Assembly: GCA_040905965.1 (NCBI GenBank)
Contig: JBBDQP010000038.1
Location: forward strand, 1-40,576
Reading direction: 5' to 3'
Length of the DNA: 40,576 bases
Source of the DNA: DATHWB01 sp040905965
GTDB lineage: Bacteria > Actinomycetota > Acidimicrobiia > Spongiisociales > ZC4RG35
The position numbers were made by a program, and so were the translations under genes. A model generated the notes under the pieces. The model did no database searches and was not told the origin of the DNA. It saw only the letters and a program-made list of their open reading frames with translations. Positions 1 through 8,640 of the stretch are shown piece by piece. Every line of letters starts with the position of its first letter. Within the stretch, counting starts at the first letter, position 1.

Positions 1-54
1 CCGGACCTCGGCCGGGAACCCGATGGCGACGAAGATCCTGCCTACCGATTCCAC
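1..54 (-). CDS. thpR: RNA 2',3'-cyclic phosphodiesterase (ThpR/LigT-like), N-terminal fragment
   Basis: Only the first 18 codons lie in the window, read from a GTG at 54 on the minus strand. The peptide contains RIFVAIGFPAEVR, which matches the start of the ThpR/LigT 2H-phosphoesterase family (first beta strand, then 'P.EVR'). The GTG sits inside the last codons of cinA, so the two genes overlap by 13 nt and are probably coupled. A cinA-thpR-recA order is known in several bacterial groups, which supports the call and predicts recA just outside the window. The identification rests on a short peptide plus context. Confidence 0.6.
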   Translation of the reverse strand, partial: MESVGRIFVAIGFPAEVR

Positions 55-1277
55 CAGCGACCCGACACCGCCAGGCGGGTGAGATGCAGGGCAGCAGTTG
101 CGGTGTACGCCCGCACTCGCTCCCTGTCTCCGGGAAGGCGCAGCGTCCTCACGCCCTCCCCTTCGGGAGTGACGACCGCCACGATCATCGTCCCGATGTC
201 GCGTTCGAGTGGCTCCGGACCGGCGGACCCTGTGATACCCACCCCGACGTCGGAACCAAACCGCCGGCGCACGCCCTCGGCGAGGGACAGCGCCACCTCC
301 TCGGTGACCACACCGTCGCCGATCTCGACACCCAGGACCGAATCCTTCACATCGGCGGCGTAGGGGACGATCGCCCCCCGGAAGACATTGGACACCCCGG
401 CAACCGAGGTGAACCGACTCGCCACCTGTCCCCCGGTCGCCGACTCGGCGAACGCCACCGTCCACCCGCGCTCGGCGAGGAGTCGGGCGATGACAGGCTC
501 GATCGTGTCGTCGTCGATGCCGAACACCGCCGAGTCGAGGCGGGAGCGAACCTCGGTCTCGACCGGCGCGATCATCAGGTCGGCCGACGCCACATCCGCT
601 GCTTTGGCGGTGATCCTGATCTTGATCTCGCCTCCCGACGCCAGGAAGGCGATCGACGGGTTCGTCGACCCCGTGTAGAGGTCGTCGAGGAGGTGGGCGA
701 CGGCGGACTCGGACATGCCCCACGTGCGCACGATGCGGCTGTGGAGCGTGCTGTCGTCCCCGGCAGCAGCCCGCAGCCGGGGAAGGACGTGGTCCGCCAG
801 CAGCAGTTCCATCTCCTCGGGGACTCCCGGCAGCGCGAAGAACCACGTGCCGTCGTGGAACAGAGCCAAACCGGGAGCAGTCCCCTTCGGATTGGGCAGT
901 TGCTCGGCTCCTTCCGGATGATCCGCCTGCCGGCGATTGTTCTCCGGCATCTCCCGTCCCATCGCTTCGAACCGCCGCCGAAGGACGCCGACGTACTCGG
1001 CGTTGCGCACCATCTCCCGTCCGGTCAGCGCGCACAGCGCCTCACGGGTGATGTCGTCCTGGGTCGGTCCGATGCCTCCAGTGATGATCACGGCGTCGGA
1101 GCGGGCGGCGGCTGTGCCGAGAACTGTCACCATTCGCTCGTGGTTGTCACCGACCACCTGCTGGAAATGAGCGTCGAAGCCGTTGAGAGCGAGACTGGCC
1201 CCGATCGTGGCCGCGTTGCCGTTGACGATCTGGCCGAGGAGCAACTCAGTTCCGATTGCGACGACCTCGACGATCAC
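42..1277 (-). CDS. cinA: CinA family protein (nicotinamide-nucleotide amidase)
   Basis: 411 residues, the usual length for two-domain CinA. The N-terminal half is a molybdopterin-binding-like (COG1058) domain with GGIGPTQDD at 67-75 and PGVPEEM at 150-156. The C-terminal half is the NMN deamidase domain, with ESATGG at 278-283 where many members have ESCTGG. Family role: pyridine-nucleotide salvage, converting NMN to nicotinate mononucleotide, plus ADP-ribose pyrophosphatase activity in some members. The start is GTG at 1277, overlapping the rimO stop in a GTGA, so translation is probably coupled to rimO. Confidence 0.95.
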   Translation of the reverse strand: MIVEVVAIGTELLLGQIVNGNAATIGASLALNGFDAHFQQVVGDNHERMVTVLGTAAARSDAVIITGGIGPTQDDITREALCALTGREMVRNAEYVGVLRRRFEAMGREMPENNRRQADHPEGAEQLPNPKGTAPGLALFHDGTWFFALPGVPEEMELLLADHVLPRLRAAAGDDSTLHSRIVRTWGMSESAVAHLLDDLYTGSTNPSIAFLASGGEIKIRITAKAADVASADLMIAPVETEVRSRLDSAVFGIDDDTIEPVIARLLAERGWTVAFAESATGGQVASRFTSVAGVSNVFRGAIVPYAADVKDSVLGVEIGDGVVTEEVALSLAEGVRRRFGSDVGVGITGSAGPEPLERDIGTMIVAVVTPEGEGVRTLRLPGDRERVRAYTATAALHLTRLAVSGRWWNR

Positions 1278-2635
1278 GCCACGACCCGTGCTTCGAGATC
1301 CGTTCCTATCGCCGACGTGACTTCGGCGGTGACCCAGGACCCCGGCGTGCCGCGGTCGAGCACGATGACCCCGTCGATCTCGGGAGCCTGCGCCTCGCTT
1401 CGCCCCACCGGGAGGTCCTCTTCGACCTGATCGACGAGGACTTGCACAACCGTGCCGACCCGGTCACCGTTGATTTCCGCCGTGATGTCTTCCTGGATGC
1501 CGTTCAGATAGCGGAGGCGCTCTTCGATCTCATCCCGGTCGATCCGACCGTCCAGTTCGGCCGCAGGTGTGCCGTCCTCGGCGGAGTAGGGAAAAAACCC
1601 GGCCCAGTCGAGCCGGACGTCCTCGAGGAATTCGGCGAGTTCTTCGACGTCGTCCTCGGTCTCTCCCGGAAACCCGACGATGAACGACGAACGGAGCGTG
1701 GCACCCGAGTCGGCAGTGCGGATGCGACCGATGAGCTCGCGGTAGCGATCGCCGTCGCCCGGACGCTTCATTCCACGCAGGAGGCGACCCGAGGCGTGCT
1801 GCAGCGAGAGGTCGAAGTAGGAGGCGATCGTGGGGTTGGACGCCATCTCCTCGATGAGCGAATCCCGGATCTCCCTCGGATACAGGTAGAGAAGGCGGAT
1901 CCGGTCGAGCCCGTCGACGTCGGAGACGGCCTGCAGGAGATCGACGATGCCGGGGACTCCCCCGTCGCCGTTCCCGCCGGTCACCCGACCAAGGTCCCGG
2001 CCGTAGGCGGCGAGATCCTGGGCCACGAGCACGATCTCCCGGACTCCCACTGCGGTCAGGTTGGCGATTTCCGTGCGGATCTCGTGCGGTCGGCGCGAAC
2101 GCTGGGCGCCGCGGATGAGCGGGATGGCACAGAACGTGCACGGCTTGTCACAGCCCTCTGCCACCTTCACGTAGGCGTACGGCACAGTCGGGCGGGGACG
2201 GTTCACCGAGTCGAGGATGTCCATGACGGGACGCCGCCGCACTGTGACCGGGCTCCATTCACCCGAGCCTTCTGGACCGTATCCGGTGAGACCGTCGAGA
2301 GTGGCGATGAGCTGGCCGTAGCGGTCGAGGCCAACGACCGCGTCGACCTCGGGCAGCGCCTTTTCGACTTCGACGCCGAACCGTTGAGCCATGCAGCCGA
2401 TGACGACCGTCCGCGCCCCCGACTTCTTGCGATCCTGGGCCTCGAGGATCGTCTCCACCGACTCCTGGCGAGCTTCTTCGATGAACGCACAGGTGTTGAC
2501 CATCACGACGTCAGCCGACTCCGGATCGGACGCGAAAACGTACCCGGCGTCACCGAGCATCATCTCGACCTTTTCGGAGTCGACCTGGTTCTTGGCACAG
2601 CCAAGCGTGGTCAACCAAACAGTGGGGGCACCCAT
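1274..2635 (-). CDS. rimO: Ribosomal protein S12 methylthiotransferase RimO
   Basis: A radical-SAM methylthiotransferase that would add a methylthio group to the conserved aspartate of ribosomal protein S12. Numbered from the chosen ATG at 2635, the N-terminal UPF0004 domain carries C13, C49 and C81 (LGCAKNQVDSEK, NTCAF, IGCMAQ). The radical-SAM cluster motif is C162-x3-C166-x2-C169. A TRAM-like domain ends the protein. The LGCAKN and GCDKPCTFCAIP spellings favour RimO over MiaB. The frame is open 15 codons further upstream, but the ATG at 2635 has a GGTGGGG ribosome site and places the family start correctly. It heads the rimO-cinA-thpR run. Confidence 0.93.
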   Translation of the reverse strand: MGAPTVWLTTLGCAKNQVDSEKVEMMLGDAGYVFASDPESADVVMVNTCAFIEEARQESVETILEAQDRKKSGARTVVIGCMAQRFGVEVEKALPEVDAVVGLDRYGQLIATLDGLTGYGPEGSGEWSPVTVRRRPVMDILDSVNRPRPTVPYAYVKVAEGCDKPCTFCAIPLIRGAQRSRRPHEIRTEIANLTAVGVREIVLVAQDLAAYGRDLGRVTGGNGDGGVPGIVDLLQAVSDVDGLDRIRLLYLYPREIRDSLIEEMASNPTIASYFDLSLQHASGRLLRGMKRPGDGDRYRELIGRIRTADSGATLRSSFIVGFPGETEDDVEELAEFLEDVRLDWAGFFPYSAEDGTPAAELDGRIDRDEIEERLRYLNGIQEDITAEINGDRVGTVVQVLVDQVEEDLPVGRSEAQAPEIDGVIVLDRGTPGSWVTAEVTSAIGTDLEARVVA

Positions 2636-2701
2636 CCCCACCAGTCTACGGGCGACTCCGAACCCAGGGTTCAGCACCACCTCGACGGTGATCTAGGCGT
2701 A

Positions 2702-3583
2702 TCAGTACGGCAGTTCGACGGGGTACGAACGCCGACGGTCGAACCGCAGATATGTCGTGTACCCGGCCGCACGAGCGGCCGCGACGACCTCGGCGTGACC
2801 CTCCCCCGCCTCGTGTGGAAAATGACCGTCGGAGGCGAGGGTGATCGGCACACCCCCGTCGAAGAAGCCCCGAAGGAACATCGGCGACGGATAGACCTCG
2901 GCCGCCGGCTTGCGGAGTCCTTGGGAGGACACCTCGACCGCGGTCCCGCTCCCGGCGGCGGCCGCGACCACCTCCTCATACCGTTCGATCGGTTCGGCAG
3001 GAAGACGCTTGCCGTATTTCTTCGGCAGGTCGATATGGGCGAGTACGTCGACGGATCCCGACGCGGCCAGCTCGACGGCCAGGTCGAAGTACCGCTCCCA
3101 GGTCCATTCCAGCCCTTTCCGATCCCAGCCGAAGAGTGACGTCGATGAGTCGATCGCCCACCCGCCCAACCAGTGCACCGACCCGATGAGGAAGTCCCAC
3201 GGATACGGTTCGAGCAATTCGAGAACGGCTCCGATCGTGTCAGGGAAGAAGTCGATCTCGAGTCCAAGCTTCACCGGCAACCCACGATCCTTGGCGGCAA
3301 CGATCGCCTCCACATACGAATCGAGCGACAGGTTCCGGTCCTCGGCGATGAAGTCACGGGAATGCTCGCCAAGTTCCCGGTCGGTCTCGGCGGCCCAGAA
3401 CTCGCCGAGCGGACCGGCCGACTCCACACACCGGTACAGATGCTCGGTGAAGCCCAACTCCTGGACACCGCGCGCCGCGGCGGCTTCGACGTATGCCTCG
3501 ATATGCCCGGGCGGATACTCGCCGGGAGGCGGACCGACGTCGGTCGGCTCGTGGGGATGGAGATGCAGGTGGTAGTCGGACAC
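2702..3583 (-). CDS. PHP-domain phosphoesterase (histidinol-phosphatase-like)
   Basis: 293 residues with the metal-binding pattern of the PHP superfamily: HLHLH at the N-terminus, TEH near residue 47, EIDFF, GSVHW, HIDLPKK, and a C-terminal SDGHFPHE. These supply the His/Asp/Glu ligands of a trinuclear metal site. HisJ-type histidinol-phosphatases are the closest functional match by pattern, but PHP proteins also hydrolyse other phosphate esters and no his genes are nearby, so the substrate is unassigned. A 3-nt gap separates it from the small gene upstream, suggesting co-transcription. Confidence 0.8.
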   Translation of the reverse strand: MSDYHLHLHPHEPTDVGPPPGEYPPGHIEAYVEAAAARGVQELGFTEHLYRCVESAGPLGEFWAAETDRELGEHSRDFIAEDRNLSLDSYVEAIVAAKDRGLPVKLGLEIDFFPDTIGAVLELLEPYPWDFLIGSVHWLGGWAIDSSTSLFGWDRKGLEWTWERYFDLAVELAASGSVDVLAHIDLPKKYGKRLPAEPIERYEEVVAAAAGSGTAVEVSSQGLRKPAAEVYPSPMFLRGFFDGGVPITLASDGHFPHEAGEGHAEVVAAARAAGYTTYLRFDRRRSYPVELPY

Positions 3584-3586
3584 TGA

Positions 3587-3856
3587 TCAGCGGAACTGTT
3601 CGACCAGCGCCTGGAGCGGCCCGGGTCCGACCGCGTCAGCGACTTGATTCCAGGTGGCGGCGCTGATCTTGCCGTCGGCCTCGAGTTGGGTGGCGGCGAG
3701 GTAGACGGCATCCGCCAGCGACGCGAAGAGCCCGATCTGATCCCGTTCGACTGCTGTCGAGACTGCCATGCGTGCAGCCGAGGCGTCGCCCCGTCCCAGC
3801 GCCTCAACCGCCCGCTCGGCAGCGGTCAACGCCTGTCTCTGCTTCTGTCCATCCAT
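3587..3856 (-). CDS. Small conserved-looking protein of unknown function
   Basis: 89 residues from an ATG at 3856, preceded by GAGG about 10 nt upstream. It is alanine-rich and predicted mostly helical, with no cysteines, membrane segment or recognisable motif. The open frame continues upstream, but the extension would run through the divergent promoter region toward the heliorhodopsin gene and reads as arginine-rich noise, so the internal ATG is preferred. It ends 3 nt before the PHP gene start and is probably the first gene of that operon. I do not recognise a family. Confidence 0.6.
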   Translation of the reverse strand: MDGQKQRQALTAAERAVEALGRGDASAARMAVSTAVERDQIGLFASLADAVYLAATQLEADGKISAATWNQVADAVGPGPLQALVEQFR

Positions 3857-3968
3857 GTCTCGGTACCTCGCGGACGATTCTACGAGACCGCTCAGTACGA
3901 CCAGACGGCGATCCGATAGGCGAGCCACTGATGCCCGCAACCCCCGCCGGCCGTCTACGTTCCTCCCC
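3857..3968 (+). promoter_or_regulatory. Divergent intergenic region; possible leaderless start for heliorhodopsin
   Basis: 112 bp between the small minus-strand gene and the heliorhodopsin. No Shine-Dalgarno precedes the rhodopsin ATG; the bases before it are CTCCCC. A TACGTT at 3956-3961 fits the actinobacterial TANNNT -10 pattern, with a transcription start at or next to the ATG, as in leaderless genes. This is inference from spacing only. Confidence 0.3.
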
Positions 3969-4703
3969 ATGCCAACAATTCGCGTCGTCAACATCGTGAT
4001 GGGTTTCTTCCACGCCCTGCAGGCGGCGGCCGTCCTCGCACTCGCCAACGACTTCAGCACTCCGGTGACCGCCACCTATCTCACCGGTCCGCCCGGAAGC
4101 GCTGCGGGCGAGCCGACAACACTTTGGAATCTGCCCTTCGCGGAAGGGGTGGCACTGTTCCTGGGACTCTCGGCGGTGTTTCACTGGGTGATCGCCAGCC
4201 CTCCTTTCTTCGATCGCTACATCGCCGGACTGGAACAGGGCCGGAACCACTTCCGGTGGGTCGAGTACTCGCTGTCGTCGAGCGTGATGATCGTGCTGAT
4301 CGCGGCACTCACCGGCATCACCGATGCGTCGGCGATGATCGCCATCTTCGGGGTAAACGCCGCCATGATCTTCTTCGGGGCGGTACAGGAGAAGTACGAG
4401 CAGCCGGGCGGTTCGCTCGTGCCGTTCTGGCTCGGATGCGTCGTCGGCGTCATCCCTTGGCTCGCAGTTGGCCTGTACCTCGTCTCGCCAGGCTCGAGTG
4501 CCGAACCCCCCGGGTTTGTCTACGCCATCTACGTCTCACTCTTCTTGTTCTTCAACGTCTTCGCGCTGAATCAATGGCTCCAGTACCGCCAGGTCGGCCG
4601 GTGGCGCCGCTACCTCTTCGGCGAGAACACCTACATCGTCCTCAGCCTGGTGGCGAAGTCCGCCCTGGCGTGGCAGGTGTTCGGAGGGACGCTGGCCGTC
4701 TGA
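3969..4703 (+). CDS. Heliorhodopsin
   Basis: 244 residues with seven hydrophobic segments. Signature residues are present: RWVEYSLSSS with the counterion glutamate at E99 (equivalent to E107 of heliorhodopsin 48C12), H15 and H72 (equivalent to H23 and H80, the same offset of 8), and the retinal Schiff-base lysine K230 in the last helix (SLVAKSALAW). These separate it from type-1 pumps, which have DTE/NDQ-type helix-C motifs. Heliorhodopsins sit inverted in the membrane, with the N-terminus inside, and are light-activated with a slow photocycle. Their cellular role is not settled; proposals include signalling and enzyme modulation. No retinal-synthesis gene (blh, crt) is in the window, so chromophore supply is unknown. 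It ends 24 bp from the convergent GAPDH-like gene. Confidence 0.93.
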   Translation: MPTIRVVNIVMGFFHALQAAAVLALANDFSTPVTATYLTGPPGSAAGEPTTLWNLPFAEGVALFLGLSAVFHWVIASPPFFDRYIAGLEQGRNHFRWVEYSLSSSVMIVLIAALTGITDASAMIAIFGVNAAMIFFGAVQEKYEQPGGSLVPFWLGCVVGVIPWLAVGLYLVSPGSSAEPPGFVYAIYVSLFLFFNVFALNQWLQYRQVGRWRRYLFGENTYIVLSLVAKSALAWQVFGGTLAV

Positions 4704-4727
4704 GCTGGAGGCCGACCTACCGAACCG

Positions 4728-5786
4728 TCACACTTCGCTGAAGAAGTAGGGGCGAAGGACGTCGAGACGGGACTCCATGCTCGACTCGTCCAGGTACCAC
4801 AGCATCCCGGCGACCGTCGACAGCAGCGGATTGCCGTCTTGCGGTGTGAAACAGAACCCGACCACCTCGTTGCCGCCCCGCACGGCGAGCGTGTCCAGCG
4901 CGATCACCGTCTGGCTCAGGATCCGCCCGTAGTACCCGTGGTCCCGACCGAAGCTGAACACGGCATTGGCGGATCGCTTGTGCGTCACCGACACCCGCGT
5001 GTTCGCATACAGCCGCTCCTTCACCTCATCGAGGGTGATGTCTCGGTCGAGCGTGAGACTGAAGTGAATCTGGTGCATGTACTGAGTGTTGAGCTTCAGC
5101 GCCGATGAGAACAGGTTCAGGTCGTGTCCGAGGGTCTCGAACAGGCCGTGCGCATCACGTGCGTGATGAGTTCCGAAGCGCCCGTCCTTGTGCGGTTCGA
5201 CGGTCGGCGACGGCACGAAACCGTCGTCTTGGGAGATGTCGTTGGACCGCCGGATGCACAGGAAACGACCGTCCTCGAGATGGCTGGTGCCGTCGGGGTC
5301 CATTGCCAGCGTCTTGACCAGCACGGCGATGTTGTGCGTATTGCACGACACGATGTGCAAAAACCGGTCGTCGGCGTGGCTGAGCGCGGCGTCGTTGATG
5401 CCGCGGGCGTACATCTTGCCGAATCCGTACTCGGAACCCTGCGCCATGAAGCCGACCGGCCCGGCAGCCTGTTCGTAGTACGACGCCTTCATCTCGTTGC
5501 CGACGGGGGTGCAGTCGATGACCACAGACGCCCGCTCGATCGCCTGCCGCGACTCGTACTTGGGGGCATGACCGAGTTGTTCGAATTCTGCTTGCCTTTC
5601 GGCATCGACCGCCAGCACCGCGCCGCGCCGTTCGAGATCGCCCACCTTGCCCCGTTCGGTCAGCAGCGGGGTTCGTTTGTGGAACGTAACCTCGTCGATT
5701 CCGAAGTCGTCCCGGTGATCGGCGAGCATCCCGATGAGTGGCTCGCCGATCGTCCCGGTTCCGACGACGTGGACGATGTTGGACAT
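4728..5786 (-). CDS. Type II (archaeal-like) glyceraldehyde-3-phosphate dehydrogenase-like protein
   Basis: 352 residues. An N-terminal Rossmann motif GTGTIG lies at 9-14, followed by IDCTPVG at 90-96 and the active-site motif SCNTHN at 147-152 with the catalytic cysteine C148. This layout (DCTP.G, then Q.., then SCNT) is that of archaeal-type GAPDH II, where the motif is usually SCNTT. Substitution of the second Thr by His and the unusual flanks mean the true substrate could be another phosphorylated aldehyde. GGAGG precedes the ATG by 6 nt. It lies 15 nt downstream of aceA and is probably the third gene of an aceB-aceA operon, which may tie it to gluconeogenic growth on acetate (inference). 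Confidence 0.75.
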   Translation of the reverse strand: MSNIVHVVGTGTIGEPLIGMLADHRDDFGIDEVTFHKRTPLLTERGKVGDLERRGAVLAVDAERQAEFEQLGHAPKYESRQAIERASVVIDCTPVGNEMKASYYEQAAGPVGFMAQGSEYGFGKMYARGINDAALSHADDRFLHIVSCNTHNIAVLVKTLAMDPDGTSHLEDGRFLCIRRSNDISQDDGFVPSPTVEPHKDGRFGTHHARDAHGLFETLGHDLNLFSSALKLNTQYMHQIHFSLTLDRDITLDEVKERLYANTRVSVTHKRSANAVFSFGRDHGYYGRILSQTVIALDTLAVRGGNEVVGFCFTPQDGNPLLSTVAGMLWYLDESSMESRLDVLRPYFFSEV

Positions 5787-5801
5787 TGGCGCCTCCGCGA
5801 C

Positions 5802-7079
5802 TCAGAACTGTTCGGCCTCCGTCGAGCCGACCAGTGCCAAGGTAGACGCTTCTCCGCCCGCGACCGCGTTCGAGACCGCATCGAAGTACCCGGCGCCCAC
5901 CTCGCGCTGGTGCTTGGTGGCGGTATACCCGAACTCCTCATCGGCGAACTCGCGCTGCTGCAATTCGACGTAGGCAGACATCCCCCGGCTTGCGTAGCCA
6001 CGAGCGAGGTCGAACATCGCAGAGTTCAGGGCGTGGAACCCGGCGAGGGTGATGAATTGGAACTTGTATCCCATCGCCCCGAGCTCCTTCTGGAACCGGG
6101 CGATCGTGTCGTCGTCGAGATGCGCCTTCCAGTTGAACGACGGCGAGCAGTTGTAGGCCAGGGGCTTGCCGGGGAACCGATCGTGGATCGCCGTCGCGAA
6201 TTTGGCCGCCTCGGCCAGATCGGGCTTGGCCGTCTCACACCAGATGAGGTCCGAGTACGGGGCGTAGGCGAGAGCGCGGGCGATGGCCTGGTCGAGCCCG
6301 GGGCGAACCCGGAAGAACCCTTCGGCCGTCCGCTCCCCCGTGCAGAACGGCTGGTCGACTTCGTCGACGTCGCTCGTCAGGAGATTGGCTGCATTGGCGT
6401 CGGTTCGGGCGACGACGAGGGTCGGTGTATCCAGCACATCCGCCGCGAGGCGGGCGGCGGTGAGAGTCCTGATGTGCTGACTGGTCGGCACGAGGACTTT
6501 TCCGCCCATGTGCCCGCACTTCTTTTCGGCGGCGAGCTGGTCTTCGAAATGAACACCGGCCGCGCCTGCCTCGATGAATGCCTTGGTCAGTTCGAACACA
6601 TTGAGAGCACCACCGAAACCGGCCTCTCCGTCTGCGACGATCGGGACGAACCATTCCGTGTCGTCGTTCCCCTCACTCCATGTGATCTGATCCGCCCGCC
6701 GCAAGGCGGCGTTGATCCTTCGCACGAGGGCGGGAGCCGAGTTGGCGGGATACAACGACTGATCCGGGTACACCTCGCCGGAAAGGTTGGCGTCGGCCGC
6801 CACCTGCCAGCCGGACAGGTAGATGGCGCGCAACCCCGCCTTGACCATCTGGACGGCCTGGCCACCCGAGAGGGCGCCGAGTGAGTTCACATACTCGGCG
6901 CTGTTGATCATCTTCCACAGCTTCTCGGCCATTGCCCTGGCGAGAACGTGCTGCTCGGGGAACGAGCCGCGCAGATTGACCACTTCGGCGGCCGAATACC
7001 GTCGTTCGACGCCCGCCCAGCGCGGATCGGTGGCCCACCGCGCCTCCAGGGCGGCGATCTGGTCCTGTCGTGATGTCAT
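5802..7079 (-). CDS. aceA: Isocitrate lyase
   Basis: 425 residues, close to the usual 428 of bacterial isocitrate lyase. The catalytic loop KKCGHMGGK is at 186-194 with nucleophile C188. Other family blocks are visible: LSGWQVAADAN, YPDQSLYP, VPIVADGEAGFGG, and the C-terminal YNCSPSFNWK. It cleaves isocitrate to succinate and glyoxylate, the first step of the glyoxylate shunt. The chosen ATG at 7079 has GGAGA 7 nt upstream; the frame is open further but there lies inside aceB. It follows aceB by 13 nt. The RamB-like protein encoded divergently is the likely regulator. Confidence 0.96.
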   Translation of the reverse strand: MTSRQDQIAALEARWATDPRWAGVERRYSAAEVVNLRGSFPEQHVLARAMAEKLWKMINSAEYVNSLGALSGGQAVQMVKAGLRAIYLSGWQVAADANLSGEVYPDQSLYPANSAPALVRRINAALRRADQITWSEGNDDTEWFVPIVADGEAGFGGALNVFELTKAFIEAGAAGVHFEDQLAAEKKCGHMGGKVLVPTSQHIRTLTAARLAADVLDTPTLVVARTDANAANLLTSDVDEVDQPFCTGERTAEGFFRVRPGLDQAIARALAYAPYSDLIWCETAKPDLAEAAKFATAIHDRFPGKPLAYNCSPSFNWKAHLDDDTIARFQKELGAMGYKFQFITLAGFHALNSAMFDLARGYASRGMSAYVELQQREFADEEFGYTATKHQREVGAGYFDAVSNAVAGGEASTLALVGSTEAEQF

Positions 7080-7092
7080 GTTCGGTCTCCGA

Positions 7093-8640
7093 TCAGTCGA
7101 TGAGTTCGTATGCGGGAAGGGTGAGGAAGTCAGGGAAGTGGTCGCCGAGCGCCACGTCTTCGAACACCTTGCGGGCGTCGTCGAGATGGGGGATGTCCAG
7201 GAGGCCGCATTCTTCGTCGATGAGACGTCGGACCCGCTCTTCGGTGATGACCGAACCGTCGTCGGTCCTGACACCGTGATGGACCCACTGCCAGATCTGG
7301 GAGCGGCTGATCTCCGCGGTGGCGGCATCTTCCATGAGGTCGTCGATGGCCGCGGCTCCCTGGCCTCCCAGCCACGCGGCGAGATAACGGACTCCGACCG
7401 AGATGTTCGTCCGCACCCCCGCCTCGGTCACCGTGCCGCCTTCGATCCTGACGTCGGTCAGGTCGCCTTCTCGAACCGAGAACGTCACTGGCCTTGCGAG
7501 TTGGTCGTGGGCGTCTCCCATGACCTGATCGAATTCGCGCCGTGCCACTTCGACCAGATCGGGATGCGCGACCCAGGTCCCTTCGCAACCCTGCTGCGCC
7601 TCGCGCCGCTTGTCCGTCGCCACCTTCTCCAAAGCTTGGGCGGTCACGTCGGGGTTGTTCCGATTGGGAATGAACGCAGCCATCCCACCGATGGCATATG
7701 CACGGCGCCGATGACACGTCTGGACCATCAGGTCGGTGTAGGCCCGCATGAACGGAACCGTCATCCCCACCTGCGAGCGATCAGGGAGGACGAAATTCGG
7801 ATCATGCCGGAATGCCTTGATGACCGAGAAGATGTAGTCCCACCGACCGGCGTTCAGACCGGAAGCATGGTCGCGTAGTTCGAACAAGATCTCGTCCATC
7901 TCATGGGCGGCCCAGATGGTCTCGATGAGCACGGTGGCTCTGACGGTTCCGTAGGGGATCCCGAGTTCAGCCTGTGCGAACGTGAAGACGTCGTTCCACA
8001 AGCGTGCTTCGAGGTGGGATTCGAGCTTGGGGAGGTAGAAGTACGGCCCCGATCCGGCTTCTATCGCAGCTCGCCCGCCGTGATAGAGGTACAGGCCGGC
8101 GTCGAAGAGCGAAGCCGAGATCGGCGTCCCGTCCACGACGAAATGCTTCTCCGTGAGGTGCCAGCCACGGGGACGGACGACCAAGGTGGCCCGGTCTGCG
8201 TTGAGGCGGTAGGACTTGGCTTCTGTGTCGAGCTGCAGCGTTCCATGTTGCGCCTCGACCATGTTGGCCTGACCGGTAACGACGTTCTCCCACGTCGGTG
8301 AGGTCGCATCTTCGAGGTCTGCCATGAAGACATCCGCGCCGGAGTTGAGTGCGTTGATCATCATCTTGGCGTCGACGGGACCGGTGATTTCGACTCGCCG
8401 ATCGATCAGGTCGGATGGCGGCTGTGCCACGGTCCAGTCCTGCGTGCGAACTGCCGAGGTCTCGGGGAGGAAGCGCATCTTCGCCCCGTGCACCAGCGCG
8501 TCTCGTCGGTCCCGGCGGATCTCGAGGAGTTCCTGGCGGCGGCCTTCGAAGCGATGATGAAGAGCGACGACGAATGCCACGGCCCCGGGTGTGAGAATGT
8601 GCTCGGTCCCGGGGGGTGCGGGATGGACCTGGGTGTCCAT
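7093..8640 (-). CDS. aceB: Malate synthase A
   Basis: 515 residues, the length of A-form malate synthase. Recognisable blocks are TGPVDAKMMINALNSGA and FMADLEDATSPTWEN near residues 85-120, the RPRGWHL.EKH block, LPKLESHLEARLWND, and GTVRATVLIETI-AAHEMDEILFELR. It condenses glyoxylate and acetyl-CoA to malate, completing the glyoxylate shunt with aceA downstream. AAAGGA lies about 10 nt before the ATG. As first gene of the minus-strand operon it is transcribed from the 120-bp region shared with the RamB-like regulator. Confidence 0.95.
   Translation of the reverse strand: MDTQVHPAPPGTEHILTPGAVAFVVALHHRFEGRRQELLEIRRDRRDALVHGAKMRFLPETSAVRTQDWTVAQPPSDLIDRRVEITGPVDAKMMINALNSGADVFMADLEDATSPTWENVVTGQANMVEAQHGTLQLDTEAKSYRLNADRATLVVRPRGWHLTEKHFVVDGTPISASLFDAGLYLYHGGRAAIEAGSGPYFYLPKLESHLEARLWNDVFTFAQAELGIPYGTVRATVLIETIWAAHEMDEILFELRDHASGLNAGRWDYIFSVIKAFRHDPNFVLPDRSQVGMTVPFMRAYTDLMVQTCHRRRAYAIGGMAAFIPNRNNPDVTAQALEKVATDKRREAQQGCEGTWVAHPDLVEVARREFDQVMGDAHDQLARPVTFSVREGDLTDVRIEGGTVTEAGVRTNISVGVRYLAAWLGGQGAAAIDDLMEDAATAEISRSQIWQWVHHGVRTDDGSVITEERVRRLIDEECGLLDIPHLDDARKVFEDVALGDHFPDFLTLPAYELID

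Noticed and set aside
1256..3139. 627-codon open frame on the plus strand
   Set aside because: Antisense to rimO and the PHP gene, which carry clear cofactor and metal motifs.
5124..6884. 586-codon open frame on the plus strand
   Set aside because: It lies opposite aceA and the GAPDH-like gene, both with complete catalytic motifs. Its translation is Arg/Val/Gly-rich with no family pattern, as expected from GC-rich antisense frames.
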